In this document: in pieces, positions 26,158 to 43,100 of the stretch
Layout: each line of letters opens with the position of its first letter
Position numbering within the stretch: the stretch's first letter is position 1
Source of the DNA: Acestrorhynchus altus
Lineage: Eukaryota; Chordata; Actinopteri; Characiformes; Acestrorhynchidae
Direction: 5' to 3'
Length of the DNA: 64,000 nt
Assembly (NCBI GenBank): GCA_034509495.1
Contig: CM067519.1
Coordinates: forward strand, 23,499,598-23,563,597
Notes under the pieces: generated by a model
Databases searched by the model: none
Seen by the model: the letters and a program-made list of their open reading frames with translations, nothing else
What the model was told of the DNA's origin: nothing
Program-made: the position numbers and the translations under genes

Positions 26158-26355
26158 ACACACTGGCTGTACTGACTGTACACCCAGTGACTGAACCCAG
26201 TGACTGTACAAAGTGACTGAAACAGTGACTGAACTCAGTGACTGAAACAGTGACTGAAACAATGACAAACAGTGACTGAAACAATGACTGAACCCAGTGA
26301 CTGAAACAATGACTGAACTCAGTGACTGAAACAATGACTGAAACAATGACTGAAA
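26158..26355. repeat. Minisatellite of CAGTGACTGAA units
   Basis: About 16 imperfect 11-base units (CAGTGACTGAA, CAATGACTGAA), starting roughly 170 bases upstream of the CARM1-like start codon, so probably in or next to its promoter or leader. Confidence 0.9.
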
Positions 26356-27309
26356 CACAGGTGTAAAGAACTCAGATCTTCATAATAAATATATACCCAG
26401 CTAACAGTGTTTGGTTCCCAGAACATTCTAGAAGAGTTACTTTATACACATGACAAAAAAAAACTTAAAGGGACCTTCAGCTAATGTTCTTTGTTAGTTT
26501 CATAAAAACACAAGAGAACATTGTTTTCTTTTTAAACCAAAATAGAACATTACCATAACATTGCAGAATGGTTACATAAAAATGACCACAGGAAACCAAA
26601 ATCATGCTTTTTGCTATGCTATGCTTTTTGTTTGTTTTTATTGACTTTTATTGACTCTCACTTGTACTTTGTGATTCAGATTTACTGAATCACTTGAATT
26701 GACTGAATCAAAATGAGGACAAATAAAGTAAAAACACTTGAACTGCATTTCTCATCCAAACTTGGGCACTTAGTTACCAATCAATTCTCAAAAAGGACCT
26801 AAAGCTGTTTGTCTGTAGAATAACAGTCACTCCAGTCACACTGAAGATACAGAGCATCTGGTAAGCAGACAGTGGGTGAACGAATCAGTCACTTATTTTT
26901 TTGACTTTCCTGACACCCAGTGGAGGAGTGCAGTACTGCATGTATGAACATACAAACACTGAACTCAACGCAGTTGGGAGGAATTTCAGGAATCAGGTGA
27001 AGGACATGTGCACAGTTCAGGAAGACAAGTGTTGGACTGCTCTGTGTCTGTGTTTTTATTTTTATTTTTTAATACATTTTCCAAACGATGTTCTCTTTTT
27101 TCCTTTCATCCGAGAGTAATGAATGGTGGAATATTCAATGAGTGCTGAAGTCTTTCTCCCACACCAGCTGAGAGAACACACGAGGCTCCTTCTGTCAATT
27201 GCTCTGCATTATGGGCTCCTCACTCCTTGAACAAAATCTTCTGGACAGCTTTTTTTCATACCCCATATGTTGACAAAAAGGTTTGTGGACACAGCTTTTC
27301 GGGACCCCA
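26356..27309. other. Intergenic space upstream of the CARM1-like gene
   Basis: AT-rich, no supported gene, no clear repeat structure besides short direct repeats near 26630-26710. Confidence 0.45.
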
Positions 27310-27960
27310 CTCGGAATCTACACCGATCAACCATAATATTATGACCTTGAGTCTACACTCACTGTCTATGTTATCAGCTCTACTGATCATAGTTCTTCAA
27401 TGGTCAGGCCAAGACTGGGTATTGCAGTGGTATGAGTGGATCAGACAGAGCAGTGCTGCTGGACTGTTTAAATACTCAGTTTGGGCCACTCTGTTAGATA
27501 CTTCTACCTAGTTGCTCCACCTTTTAAATGTAAAGTCAGAGACAAAAGCTCATCTCATTCTGCAGTTTGTGTTGATCATCGTCTTGTCCTTCATCTGTGC
27601 TCACATTTTTGGTTGGACTTCTCAGTCTAGTAGTGGCAGTGAGTTTAAACACTCCAACAGCACGACTATTGTCTGATCCACTTATATCAACACACACTAA
27701 CACAACCACCATGTCAGTGTCAGTGCAGTGCTGAGAAAGATCCACCACCCACATAATACCTGCTCATGGTGGTCCTGCAGGGTCCTGTCCATTGAGGAAC
27801 AGGGTGAAAGGAGGCCAACAAATGCACTACATTCGATAATTACAGAACTACAAAGTGCTCCTGTATGATCAGTGGAGTAGAAACAAAGAGGTGGACATGG
27901 TGTATATGACATCTTGGTAGTTACAAGGTAGGTATCGTTTAAGTACATAATGTGTCTGGT
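27310..27960. mobile_element. Non-autonomous DNA transposon remnant
   Basis: Begins CACCGATCAACCATAATATT and contains GGATCAGACAGAGCAGTGCT, AAGATCCACCACCCACATAA and GGTCCTGTCCATTGAGGAAC, phrases of an element very common in teleosts. The far end is degraded. Frames crossing it are not genes. Confidence 0.6.
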
Positions 27961-28016
27961 GACGCTCCCTAAGCTGACAAACACCAACACTTGAGGGTCA
28001 TAGATTTACACAAAAG

Positions 28017-28022
28017 TTTATT
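28017..28022 (-). terminator. cops4: Polyadenylation signal of cops4
   Basis: TTTATT on the plus strand (AATAAA on the minus strand) lies about 255 bases after the cops4 stop codon. A repeat remnant begins just beyond (27310-27960), so the 3' end sits directly beside it. Confidence 0.55.
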
Positions 28023-28275
28023 AAGACATTTTCACATACTATGTCCATGTTAATATGACCTCAGGCTCAAAACCTAAAACAGTCACTGTGAATACGTACG
28101 TCTTTGCGAATGTGCTGCAAATATCCAACGGCTTACAAAGCAACATCTTAACAGAGTACTCATGTGGCCTGCTCATAGCCAGCCTTTTGAGAAAAAAAAA
28201 GTCTTTGGAGAGTGTCTTGTTTTTGATCTAGGGGTGGTGAAATGGCATGGCAGAAAGTGGCTGGGAGTGGAAAGT

Positions 28276-33387
<5,112 letters not shown>

Positions 33388-33429
33388 TTTGCTCAATAAA
33401 CAACAACCTGCAGAGAAGACTTTTGACAG

Positions 33430-33664
33430 TTCAGACCGGGGGAAAGAGTTACAGAGAGGGGACCGAGATACAGACAAGGGACGGAGTTACAGACATGGGA
33501 CAGAGATACAGACAGGGCGACAGAGTTACAGAGAGGGGACAGAGTTATAGAGGGGACAGAGTTACAGACAGGGGACGGAGTTACAGACAGCGGGACAGAG
33601 TTACAGACAGGGGCGGAGTTACAGAGGGGGGACATAGTTACAGACAGGGCAGCAGAGTTATAGA
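33430..33664. repeat. Minisatellite of GAGTTACAGACAGGGGAC units
   Basis: About a dozen 17-19-base units with A/G-rich variants, beginning about 40 bases upstream of the cops4 ATG. Its translated frames are low-complexity and not genes. Confidence 0.92.
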
Positions 33665-33869
33665 GCAAGGTCTCTCACAGAGTCATAGACTCTCAGTCTT
33701 CCTGATGGAATCTTCCATGTTTTCATGTAGGCCTCCTTAAGTTTCCCCTGAAACCTCCTGAACATGGAAATGTCAATATTAATTCACTGCCCTTTACCAA
33801 TCTTCAAGTATGTCATAACAGGGAATTTTGACCAAAATAAACATGCCACATCTGTGGTAAATGCCATTA

Positions 33870-34450
33870 TTGTAGGTTATGTAGTGTGTAGTGTAGTGTA
33901 CAGTGTGTAGTGTAGTGTATAATGTAGGTTGTATAGTGTGTAATGTAGTGTAGGTTTTATAGTGTGTAGTGTACATTGTGTAGTGTACAGCGTGTAGTGT
34001 AGGTTGTATAGTGTGTAGTGTACAGTGTGTAGTGTAGGTTGTATAATGTGTAGTGTAGGTTGTATAATGTGTAGTGTAGGTTGTATAATGTGTAGTGCAC
34101 AGTGTGTAGTGTAGGTTGTATAGTGTGTAGTGTAGTGTACAATGTGTAGTGTAGGTTGTATAGTGTGTAGTGTAGTGTACAGTGTGTATTGTATGTTGTG
34201 TAGAGTGTAGTGTAGGTTGTGTAGTGTACAGTGTGTAGTGTAGGTTGTATACTGTGTAGTGTATAGTGTGTACTGTAGTGTACAGTGTGTAGTGAAGGTT
34301 GTATAGTGTGTAGTGTAGTGTACAGTCTGTAGTCTGTTTTGTTTAGTGTAGGTTGTGTAGATTGTGTATTGTGTTTTATGTAGAGTGTAGGCTGTGTAGT
34401 ATACAGATCGTAGGGAGTAGGGTGTAGGGATTAGGGTTTAGGGTGTAGGG
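33870..34450. repeat. Minisatellite of GTGTAGTGTAGGTTGTATA units
   Basis: Higher-order array built from GTGTAGTGTA, CAGTGTGTAGTGTAG and GTTGTATAGT words, ending in GTAGGGATTAGGG-like units just before the GC-rich block upstream of lin54. Confidence 0.92.
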
Positions 34451-34527
34451 AATAGTGTCCCCGACGTCAGTCTGAAAGCAGACCCGCGCGCACGGGCGTT
34501 CCGTGCCTACGCAACACGCGGGTTCCC

Positions 34528-34712
34528 ATGGAGGCGGAGCCTCATTATGGGATGTTAGAGGTGAAATGGCGCTCGGCGCGGTATTTTAAACAATCGGATC
34601 TGTTTCGGGGAAACGGAACGAGCAACGTTTGGAGCGGGAGCGGCCGGATCGGGACGAGCAGAAGCACAGCGACGAGCGTCCGCATCCGCAGGAGATCCGC
34701 CGCGACAGAGAC
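34528..34712 (+). other. lin54: lin54 5' UTR exon (probable)
   Basis: A GC-rich, CpG-dense segment ends in a strong donor, GAGAC|GTAAGC at 34712/34713. The start given is an upstream ATG, since the true transcription start is not visible. If spliced to the acceptor at 37171, this ATG opens a 63-codon upstream frame that ends with TGA at 37175-37177. The segment also holds a possible CDE/CHR pair at 34575-34590. Confidence 0.5.
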
Positions 34713-34804
34713 GTAAGCGGCCGCCGCGGAGCTGCTTAGAGCCGCAGAGCGGCTTAGCATCGCGGGGTTAGCCGCCGAGCTAACAGCTGATGAGTGCTCG
34801 GGTT

Positions 34805-35345
34805 GAGGGGCTTTTCCCCTCTGTTTATCTGTCTGTCTATCTGTTTATCTCTCTCTTTATCTGTCTGTGTATCTCTGTTTAGCTATCTGAATTTTTTTTC
34901 TATCTGTTTATCTATCCCTCTGTTTATCTCTCTGTTCTGTCCTGTTTATCTGTTTTGTCTCCATCTGTTTATCTGTTCTTTCTGTTTATTTATCTTTTCT
35001 CTCTCTGTTCTTTCTCCCTGTTTATCTGTTCTTTCTCCCTGTTTATCTGTTTCTCTGTTTCTGTCTGTTCTGTCTCTCTGTTTATCTGTCTGTTCTGTCT
35101 CTCTGTTTATCTGTCTGTTCTGTCTCTGTTTTTGTCCGTCTATCCTCTGTCTGTATATTTCTTTGTTTAACTGTCTGTCTATCTCTACCTTCTGTTTGTT
35201 TATCTGGTTTGTTTGTTTGTTTATCTTGTCCTTCTGTTTATCTGGTTTGTTTGTTCATCTGGTCCTTCTGTTTGTTTATCTGGTTGGTTTGTTCATCTGG
35301 TCCTTCTGTTTGTTTACATTGTTTGTTTGTTTGTTTATCTGGTCC
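34805..35345. repeat. Pyrimidine-rich minisatellite in lin54 intron 1
   Basis: Units such as CTGTTTATCTGTCTGTTCTG, changing to GTTTGTTTATCTGGTCCTT to the right. A 223-codon open frame runs through it purely because the repeat lacks stops in that frame. Confidence 0.92.
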
Positions 35346-35624
35346 TTCTGTTTGTTTATCTGCTTTGATTATCTTGTGTGTTGGTTTATATGGTTTAGGC
35401 TGTTGTTGTTTGTGTTGACAGTCACTAACAGTACACAGGTTCTGATTGTATTAATCACTGATTAAACGTGTGTGTGGTGAAGTGCTGCTGTTTCTCTGTC
35501 CGGCTGTGTTTGACAGTTAGCTCTTCTGTTTCGTTAATAACGGATATCTTGAGTTTATTATGTGGGTTAGTGAGGCTGTTTCAGTCTCTGAAGGGAAGGA
35601 GCAACACTGCAGTCTTCACTTAGG

Positions 35625-35722
35625 CTTTTCTGCCTTTCTGCCCCTCGGCTCTGCCCTTTCTGCGCCACTCGGCTCTGCCCTTTCTGCCCCCTCGGCTCTG
35701 CCCTTTCTGCCCCCCTTGTTGT
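35625..35722. repeat. Short CTCGGCTCTGCCCTTTCTGC tandem repeat
   Basis: Four to five imperfect 26-base units of CGGCTCTGCCCTTTCTGCC in lin54 intron 1. Confidence 0.85.
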
Positions 35723-35834
35723 TTTTCTCGCGTCTGTAAATGAACTGATGACGAGCTGAAAATGGCGGATCTTTCGAAATCCAAGCCGCGCCTGAAATAG
35801 CAGCTCCTGAGTCTGAGCCGGTCAGTGTGAACAG

Positions 35835-36002
35835 TCTCCGGTCTCTGTCCGACGATCTCTGTGCTCCGGTCTGTCCGTTGGTCTCTGTGCTGCGGTCTCT
35901 GTGCTCCGGTCTCTGTCCGACGGTCTCTGTGCTTCGGTCTGTGCTCTGGTCTGTCCGTTGGTCTCTGTGCTGCGGTCTCTGTGCTCCGGTCTGTCCAGCG
36001 GT
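35835..36002. repeat. GGTCTCTGTGCTCCGGTCTG tandem repeat
   Basis: Imperfect units of GGTCTCTGTGCTCCGGTCTGTCCG, CG-rich, in lin54 intron 1. Confidence 0.88.
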
Positions 36003-36557
36003 TGCTTCCAGTAGGAATGCTAATTCCTTTACCAATCTTCTTGGACCTTTATTTGGGAATGTGTCTCATGGGCTCAAAATAAGCCTCCTGGACTGATGTT
36101 TAGGGAACCATCCATGTGACTTGAAGGTTGCTCCTTCAATTCCCTCAACTGGCAGGGCATGACTGAAGGCACTTGCCTCCCCAGGTGTCTGCCAGGCACC
36201 ATGAATAGGGCTGCCCACCTCTCCGGACACATGTACTGTCTGCTCCTGGTGTGTGAATTTTACTGCATGGATGGTGAAAATTAGCACCTTGCTCATTTAA
36301 TGTGGTAATAACTGCGGGTCCCTGCTAATGGCATTGCTCAAGGATGATCAAACTATACTTGCAGAGTTTGTGTGAGGAGGTACAGAAGCTCATTGGTCAT
36401 ATTGGACATTCTTATGTATATTTTAACAATATTGAGGGATCATTGGTCTAATCTGAGTCACATAGCTGAAAGAATTGTCTTCAGAAATGTCTTCAGTTTT
36501 AAATGTTTAGTTATATCACCTCCATCTCTCTGTGTAAGTGTTGGGATGAACTACCTT

Positions 36558-36712
36558 GGTGGTTCTCAATCCTGGTCCAGGAGTACCACTGCCCTGCTTG
36601 TTCTCCTGCCAGAACACACCCAGTTTGGCTCAGTAAGGGCTCGTCACTTAGTTCATTAATTGGATCGGATTGCTAGAATTAGTGAGAACCCTAAAACTGA
36701 GAACCACTGGCC
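36558..36712. mobile_element. Hairpin MITE, GGTTCTCAATCCTGGTCC type
   Basis: Left end GGTGGTTCTCAATCCTGG, right end AAACTGAGAACCACTGG are inverted. About 155 bases, no coding capacity, in lin54 intron 1. A related copy is at about 50270-50452. Confidence 0.6.
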
Positions 36713-37191
36713 TAACTTTTTCATATGTAGGGTAAGCAAAGTTGGCACCTTTTTGTTTTTAACCACATTTTAATTGAGTCACTCATTTAAAGGGGAATAA
36801 TAATGTTTTTTAGAGACTAAAGACTAAATAGACATAAGTGGTTAATTGTAGTTGTTTTGTTTTTGTAAAAACCCTGCATGTGTCTCTCCATAATGAGTGT
36901 GATTTGAAAAATAGGCTTTTAGGCCAGAGGTTTCTTAATACAGTGTCTTGTCTTCAGGCAACATTAATAGTAACTTTTAATTGAAGCACATGTAAAAGAA
37001 TTAATTGTCATTTTGGAGTGTTTCTATTACATAACTATTGTGACAGAGCTAATTATTAGAGCTTTAATTATGTATACTTCTTTTTTATACATGGCTGAAA
37101 TTCTCTTTTTTACTAGTTGCATATCTGACCGTCTCCTCACTGACCTTCATAATGTCTCTCTTTGTTTCAGTGACTGAGTGCATGCGAAAGG

Positions 37192-40100
37192 ATGGATGTG
37201 GTGTCGCCCGATCTGAACAGTATCCTCCCTGATGAGATCATGGACACTGAGGCCATTGCCATGGAGGAGGACCCTCCCAATGAACCTCCTGCACCACCCG
37301 CCCAGTTAGAGCCTGAGCCAGCTCAGGTTCCCATGGAAACAGAGATGCCTGAAATTGTCAGTTTGTGTTCTGCTACCACGCCGACACAGAAGACTCAAGC
37401 TCTGACCACGTCGACCACCACAGACTCCACTTTGTGCATCAGCTCTGGGACACAGCTTCTTGTGACATCCTCTTCTTCTGGCCTTAGGCCTGTCATCACC
37501 TCCACCACTCAGTCCAGTAGCCCTGTGGTGGGCCAGGGCCTTCCCAAGCTCTCGGCTCCTTTAACTCTCTCAGCCAACCACCAGCTGATTCTCAACAAAG
37601 TGGCTGCAGACGGAAAGCCTCAGGGCACCGCTGTCCTCAAGCAGGAAGGCCAGAAACTCTTGGTTACTGGTCTCAGTAAAACTGGGCAGCCCCTTGTGCT
37701 GGCTTTGCCTCACACATGGAGCAAACCCGCTACGTCTCAGGGTACGGGAGACAGTAAGGTTCATCCGACGCAGTTCAAAGTGGTGACAGCAGGGGCAAAG
37801 CCTGTAATTGGAGTGCAGGCTGTGAGCTCGGCCAGCCAGCTTCTGGGGTCCTCCACACCTCTACAGGCCCAGCAGCTTAAGACTGTTCAGGTGTGTGTGC
37901 ATGCACAGTCAGTGAAATACCATGAAGGGTATTGGTTGTTGTTTACTACTGAATAAAAAAAAAGCTCCCCTGACAAAAATAAGTTGCCCTGCATGTTTAA
38001 GGTGGTAGTAATTTAATGTTCCTGCAGATGGTGGTGTAAATGGATGGTGGAGCTATAAATACCTGTGGAGTGTGATGGGATTCCTATCTGAATTTGCAGG
38101 GGTATCGTGGGAAGGTGGGATTAGGAATTAAGTACTTGACAGCAAGACCTTTCTGTTCATTACCTAAAGCGTGAGGTGTAGGTGAACTGTCAGGCAAATA
38201 GATAGTTATTAAATCTACTATATATAATGTCATGTTGTGATGTTGTTCACTTTAAGACACTGTGCAAAGTTCTTCGAACCTTTTCAGTATGCCCAATGTT
38301 GGCAGAGAATGGCCAGGTTGTTCTAATTACCTGTTTGCTTTTAGCCAGGCAGCTAATGTTATCTTAGTTAAACATGCTGGACGCAATGGTACTTGTACTT
38401 GGTCATGGCCAGCGCAGGTTGATCTGGCCAGGACAGAGTCCATATACAGTTTAAAATATATTCTGTCCTTTTAATCTTCACTGGTGTGGTCTGGGTCTCT
38501 CTCAGTAACAACCCAGCCTTTATGATGGACCACAGTATGTGGTGCTGTGCTGTAAACTTAAAGAAGACAGCATGAGATGCTCCTTAAGTGAAAAGGGGGC
38601 TGGTCTAACAAATGAGTAGGCAGGCCTGGCTCCACCTCAGGTTTCTTTCTGTAGTGTGTCGGGATTCGTAGTTTGAGAAGAGGTGCAGTTAATATTTTAT
38701 TTGATCTGTGAGGCAAAAATGGGTCACAAAGCAGTCTTCATTTATCCACTTGTATCTTGTAGGCTTAAACATTGTTTTGTTGTTTTATTGATGTCTTTCA
38801 GATAACAAAGAAGACCCCAGTCTCCACAGCAGGGCCCATGATAACTAAGCTGATCATCACAAAAGCCTTGAATAGCAAGGGCCTGACGGGGCAAGCTGCT
38901 GTGCAGGCTCCCATGGTCACAGGTGATTTTCCTGTTTTAGCTTGAGTACAGAGTATTGGTCGTAAGTTTAAGTAGCTTACATTTCTAGGCTGTAGGACAA
39001 CATATCTCAGTAGCGAGATTAGTTAGAAGAAGTATAAATGTGCTATATGATAATGAGGTTTAGTTTGTAGTTAAAGTACTTCTGTATTTTTATCTTTTAG
39101 GGAGGGTCCTTTCACAAGCCACACCAGTGACTCCCCCACGGAGCATCGCTGTCGGGGACCCTGCCAGCACAACGCCACAGATCTCCAGCAGCAGCAAAGT
39201 GGCCATATCTCCCCTCAAATCTCCCAGCAAGGTGGGATTAGGCTCATCACAATAACATCTGTTGGGACAATATATTGTCCTAGAAATGAGTGTTACAAAC
39301 TGAATTATTATCAAAATAATAATAATGTAATTACACTCTGTTAAAGAACAATATGAATATTCAGACACTGCAATAAAACCACTCTCTTCCTATGCAGTTT
39401 TACCTTGAAATACACACTATTATGTAGCACAACATGTCTGAACTAGAGATCGACTGATATGGGGTTTTCTATAACCGATGCTGATATTTAGAGGTCAGGG
39501 TCACCCAATGGCCCAGATATGCTTCCAATTTTTAGGGCTGATATCTTACCTTATATAAACTCTTTTAGTGTAAATAACAGCAGCAGACCTCTCATTTTTG
39601 AGGAAATTATGTAAACATTATAGAACAATATAAAATGGGATGTGCTTTAATATTAACTCAGTTGCAGTCCCTCAGTCTTCCTCACTCTACCCATCTTTTC
39701 TGAAGGTTCTCAGTACTCCCAATTTAGGAATGGCAGGTTTTCATGCAGGAAACACAACTGTTCTGCATGTTCTCCTGTGAGGTGGCTCTTCTTGTCATAA
39801 AGTTCATCAATCTATTGCAGATATTACACCTGCCTTTCCCTGATGTTGGCTCAGTGAAATGCTGCTGTGTTTGATTTTTGTTCAGCCATAGTTAGCATCT
39901 TCAATTCAGTCTATAATTCCAATATTCTATACATATTAAAACAATTACTTTGGGGGTAATATGTTAAGTATTTGTTGGAATTCAATTCATGTTTAATAAA
40001 ATCATCTTTGTTTTTTCTTTAATGTCCAACATGTAGCTGACCGTGGTTTCAGTGGCCAGCCAGCCTCCAAACTCCCCTCAGAAACCTGTGGCACTGCCGC

Positions 40101-43100
40101 TGAATGTGGCTCTGGGCCAGCAGATCCTTACTGTGCAGCAGACTTCTACAAGCTCACCAGTTAAAGCAGGAACCAGCCAGTCCACTGCCCAGGTGCTTCA
40201 CTCACTCAGCTTTTAAGGCACTAACAAAACGCTCACCTGTTTTGCTCTTCTGAAACAACACACAAATGACACATTTTGAAACCAATTACAAATGTTTTCA
40301 CTGTAAGGAAGCTTATATAATTTTTTTTAGAATAATTTTTTGCAGCTCTAGAAATATGGGAGATGATGAACAGGCTGCCACATTAAATAGCTCAGCTTAT
40401 GGCCTTCCTTAGTCTGCATAAAGTAGCTGTGTGGCTGTTGAATGAAAGTTTAAAGGAAATTATGGTATTGCCAGCTGTTGTTGTGGTGTTTTGTTTGTTT
40501 GTGTGTATAACCAAATCCACTCATATCGGGAGCCGTTCCAGACACATGCTGTTAAGCACACGTTGTATTTAGCAAAGTCTTGAATGTATGTGGAAGAATG
40601 CAAATTAAATCACAGATTTTGCCTCTGTTGTACTTGTAGGCAGTAAAGCCAGTGCAGACGGTGGCAGTAGGTGGAGTCGGTGCACCTCAATTTAAAACCA
40701 TCATCCCCCTGACCACACCCCCCAATGTGCAGCAAATACAGGTGCCCGGTAGCCGTTTCCACTATGTGCGCCTGGTTACAGCTACCACAGGCGGAAACAC
40801 TTCACAGACAGCCAGTCCCAGCACTAATACCAACCCTGCCATCCAGCCAGGTACTGAGCTTCAGCATACATGCCTGTTATTCGGTCTCTGATCATAATGT
40901 ACATATCAGTGTTTCCCAACCCTGTTCCTGGAGGCACACCTGCTCTGCATATTTTAGAGCTTACCCTACTCCCCACACATCTAATTCAAATAATCAGCTC
41001 ATTAACAAGCCCTTCAGAGTTGCAAGGAGCGTGTTAAAGCTGAAGGGTGTCGAGGAACAGGGTTAGGAAACACTGGTGTGCTGTGCATGTTTATACATGT
41101 GTGTGAAAAAAAAATGGAGGGAATTATTACTTATCCTGAACCGTTCCTATTTAGCACGAGAAACATGTGCATTAATCAAACTAAATATTTATTAAATTCA
41201 TTCCCAATTCATTTGGTCAGCCGATTTAATCGATTGATTGTTCCACCTCTCACTGGTTTCAATCAGATACTGAAGACGTTTTTGGATAGTCTGTCCTTCA
41301 GTCACCTGTAGCAAGCATGGCTTCATTTGTCTAAATTTGAAATTGTCCTTCATTGTCAAGTGACACTCTTTGTCTTTTCTTGTCTCACAGGTAAGCCCAT
41401 GATGATGAACACCACTGCTGTGAGGATGTCTGTTCCCATAGTCCCAGCACAGACTGTCAAACAGGTAAGTTCACACTCCACTTTCTCAGCTGTGAGATAT
41501 TTGTGTGGAAGAAAATGCGATCCTGCACAATTTTGTGGTACTGTTAACTGACAGAATCACACCTTTAACGGACCTAAATATGTATATTGGATTTCATTTC
41601 ACTCTTTCTCTGGAACCTCATTTTCATGTAGTCTCACTAACTTCTATTAGGCTTTGAATAATATTCAAGTTTAATCATTCAAGAATCATGAGGCTCGCTT
41701 TTCCGACAGCTTGGAGGAGGATGTTAACACAGCACAGAATGCCGACTTGAGCTAAGACCTTTGGTGTTTTTTGCGATGAGCAGATAACCAGTTGTAGTGT
41801 AGATTTGTGTAGTATTCTCAGAGATGCAGTTTGTCCTAATACATTGTTGTGGATTGCGTTGTGCTCAGGTGGTACCAAAACCCATGACCTCAGCAGCCCA
41901 GGTGGTGACCACCAACCAGACGCAGCAGCGACTCATCATGCCAGCCACCCCACTGCCTCAAATTCAGCCCAACCTGACTAACCTGCCCCCAGGCACAGTG
42001 CTTGCCCCTGCCCCTGGTTCTGGCAACATGGGCTACGCTGTGCTGCCAGCCCAATATGTTACTCAGGTGTGTGTTAACTTGGGTCTGTGTCGTCTCTGAG
42101 TTGGCTAGAAATTGTAAGTGGAATGGCTATATTGATCTCAATGAAATGAGAGATTGTTCCAACACAGTGGAATCAATGGAGCTGACAAAGTGTGGTTACA
42201 TCGCTAAGCCAGTGATGGTTCCGAGCCACTGGACACTATGAAGTTCAGATGTTTTCCTGTAACATATTTTCATTAATGGGACGTTATGTTTGTAAGCAAC
42301 ATAATCAATGATTATTCCCTGAACATCACAGAGCTTACGAAGTTTAATTCAGAATTCAGTTTGTGTGTGTGTGGGTGGAGCTTCAACACAGCTCAGACAC
42401 TGACAACGATAATGATGATGATGATGATGATGATGAAGTGTACGAATTCATCTATTTTTCTACACTATGCTAACCAAATAGTCTGTCCCTATATAGTGTA
42501 ACATTAATGAGGGAATAGGGATCCATTTCAGTCACAGCCATACTGTTTCAAAGGGCATACTTTTAAAGTTCTCTCAGAGCTTGCATGTATAGAGTTGTGC
42601 ACTTAATCTGTTTGTTCCCGTAGCTCCCACAGTCGGCGTTTGTGACTTTGGCCAGCAGCTCGGGTTTCACCGCTCCCACCTCCATTCAGACCCAAGCCAG
42701 GCTTCCTCTCAATGGGTAAAGGACCCGCCATGCACTGCTTCTGCTTTTTGCACTATGCTGTAATTCAGAAAAGCAATGAAACTTTATAGATAAAGGTCAT
42801 ATACTTGAACCACCTTGCAAGACACAGAGGCATGTATTTATTCACACCATTGCTCACAAACATTTATAAAGCAGCCCTCAATTCTGTTAGAGGCACTATG
42901 AGTTTAGTCTCCTCCCTATCTTCTCTCTTGCTGCTCTGAGTAGATTCCAATTCAGTTGGCCCATATTTAGAGTGGGCCGGTGGGAAAATGCTAGCTCCGT
43001 CTTCTTGACCACCACAGAAAGTAATAAATGTATTATAAATATTTATGAAGCAACCAATCATATTAATAGTACGTTATTGTGCTATAGACATGGGGGGGCC

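Larger units (their letters stand above)
33388..34527. promoter_or_regulatory. Divergent cops4/lin54 promoter interval
   Basis: cops4 (minus) and lin54 (plus) point away from each other. The interval between the cops4 ATG and the likely lin54 exon 1 is about 1.1 kb. It holds a GAGTTACAG-type minisatellite starting about 40 bases from the cops4 ATG, then a GTGTAGTGTA-type minisatellite, then a GC-rich stretch (about 34455-34530) with a CRE-like GACGTCAG at 34463-34470. Mammalian COPS4 and LIN54 are also neighbours, so a shared promoter is plausible; expression is not shown by the sequence. Confidence 0.6.

Noticed and set aside
26054..26358. Frames with FQSLFQSL / SVTVSVT repeats
   Set aside because: They arise from the 11-base CAGTGACTGAA array.
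27227..27990. Two frames of 94 and 97 codons on opposite strands
   Set aside because: They lie within a recognisable non-autonomous transposon remnant and have no protein similarity I can name.
33393..33740. Frames of about 91 and 105 codons upstream of cops4
   Set aside because: Minisatellite translation; both strands open with low-complexity repeats, no homology.
34405..34450. TTAGGG-like words that could suggest an interstitial telomere repeat
   Set aside because: Only two TTAGGG occur, within variant GTAGGG units continuous with the neighbouring minisatellite.
34794..35465. 223-codon open frame rich in Leu, Phe, Cys, Ser
   Set aside because: It is the translation of a pyrimidine-rich tandem repeat in lin54 intron 1, without domains or splice context; the other two frames of the repeat are open for long stretches too.
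35616..36035. 139-codon minus-strand frame with HRDQRTDQ-like repeats
   Set aside because: Repetitive translation of two short tandem repeats in lin54 intron 1.
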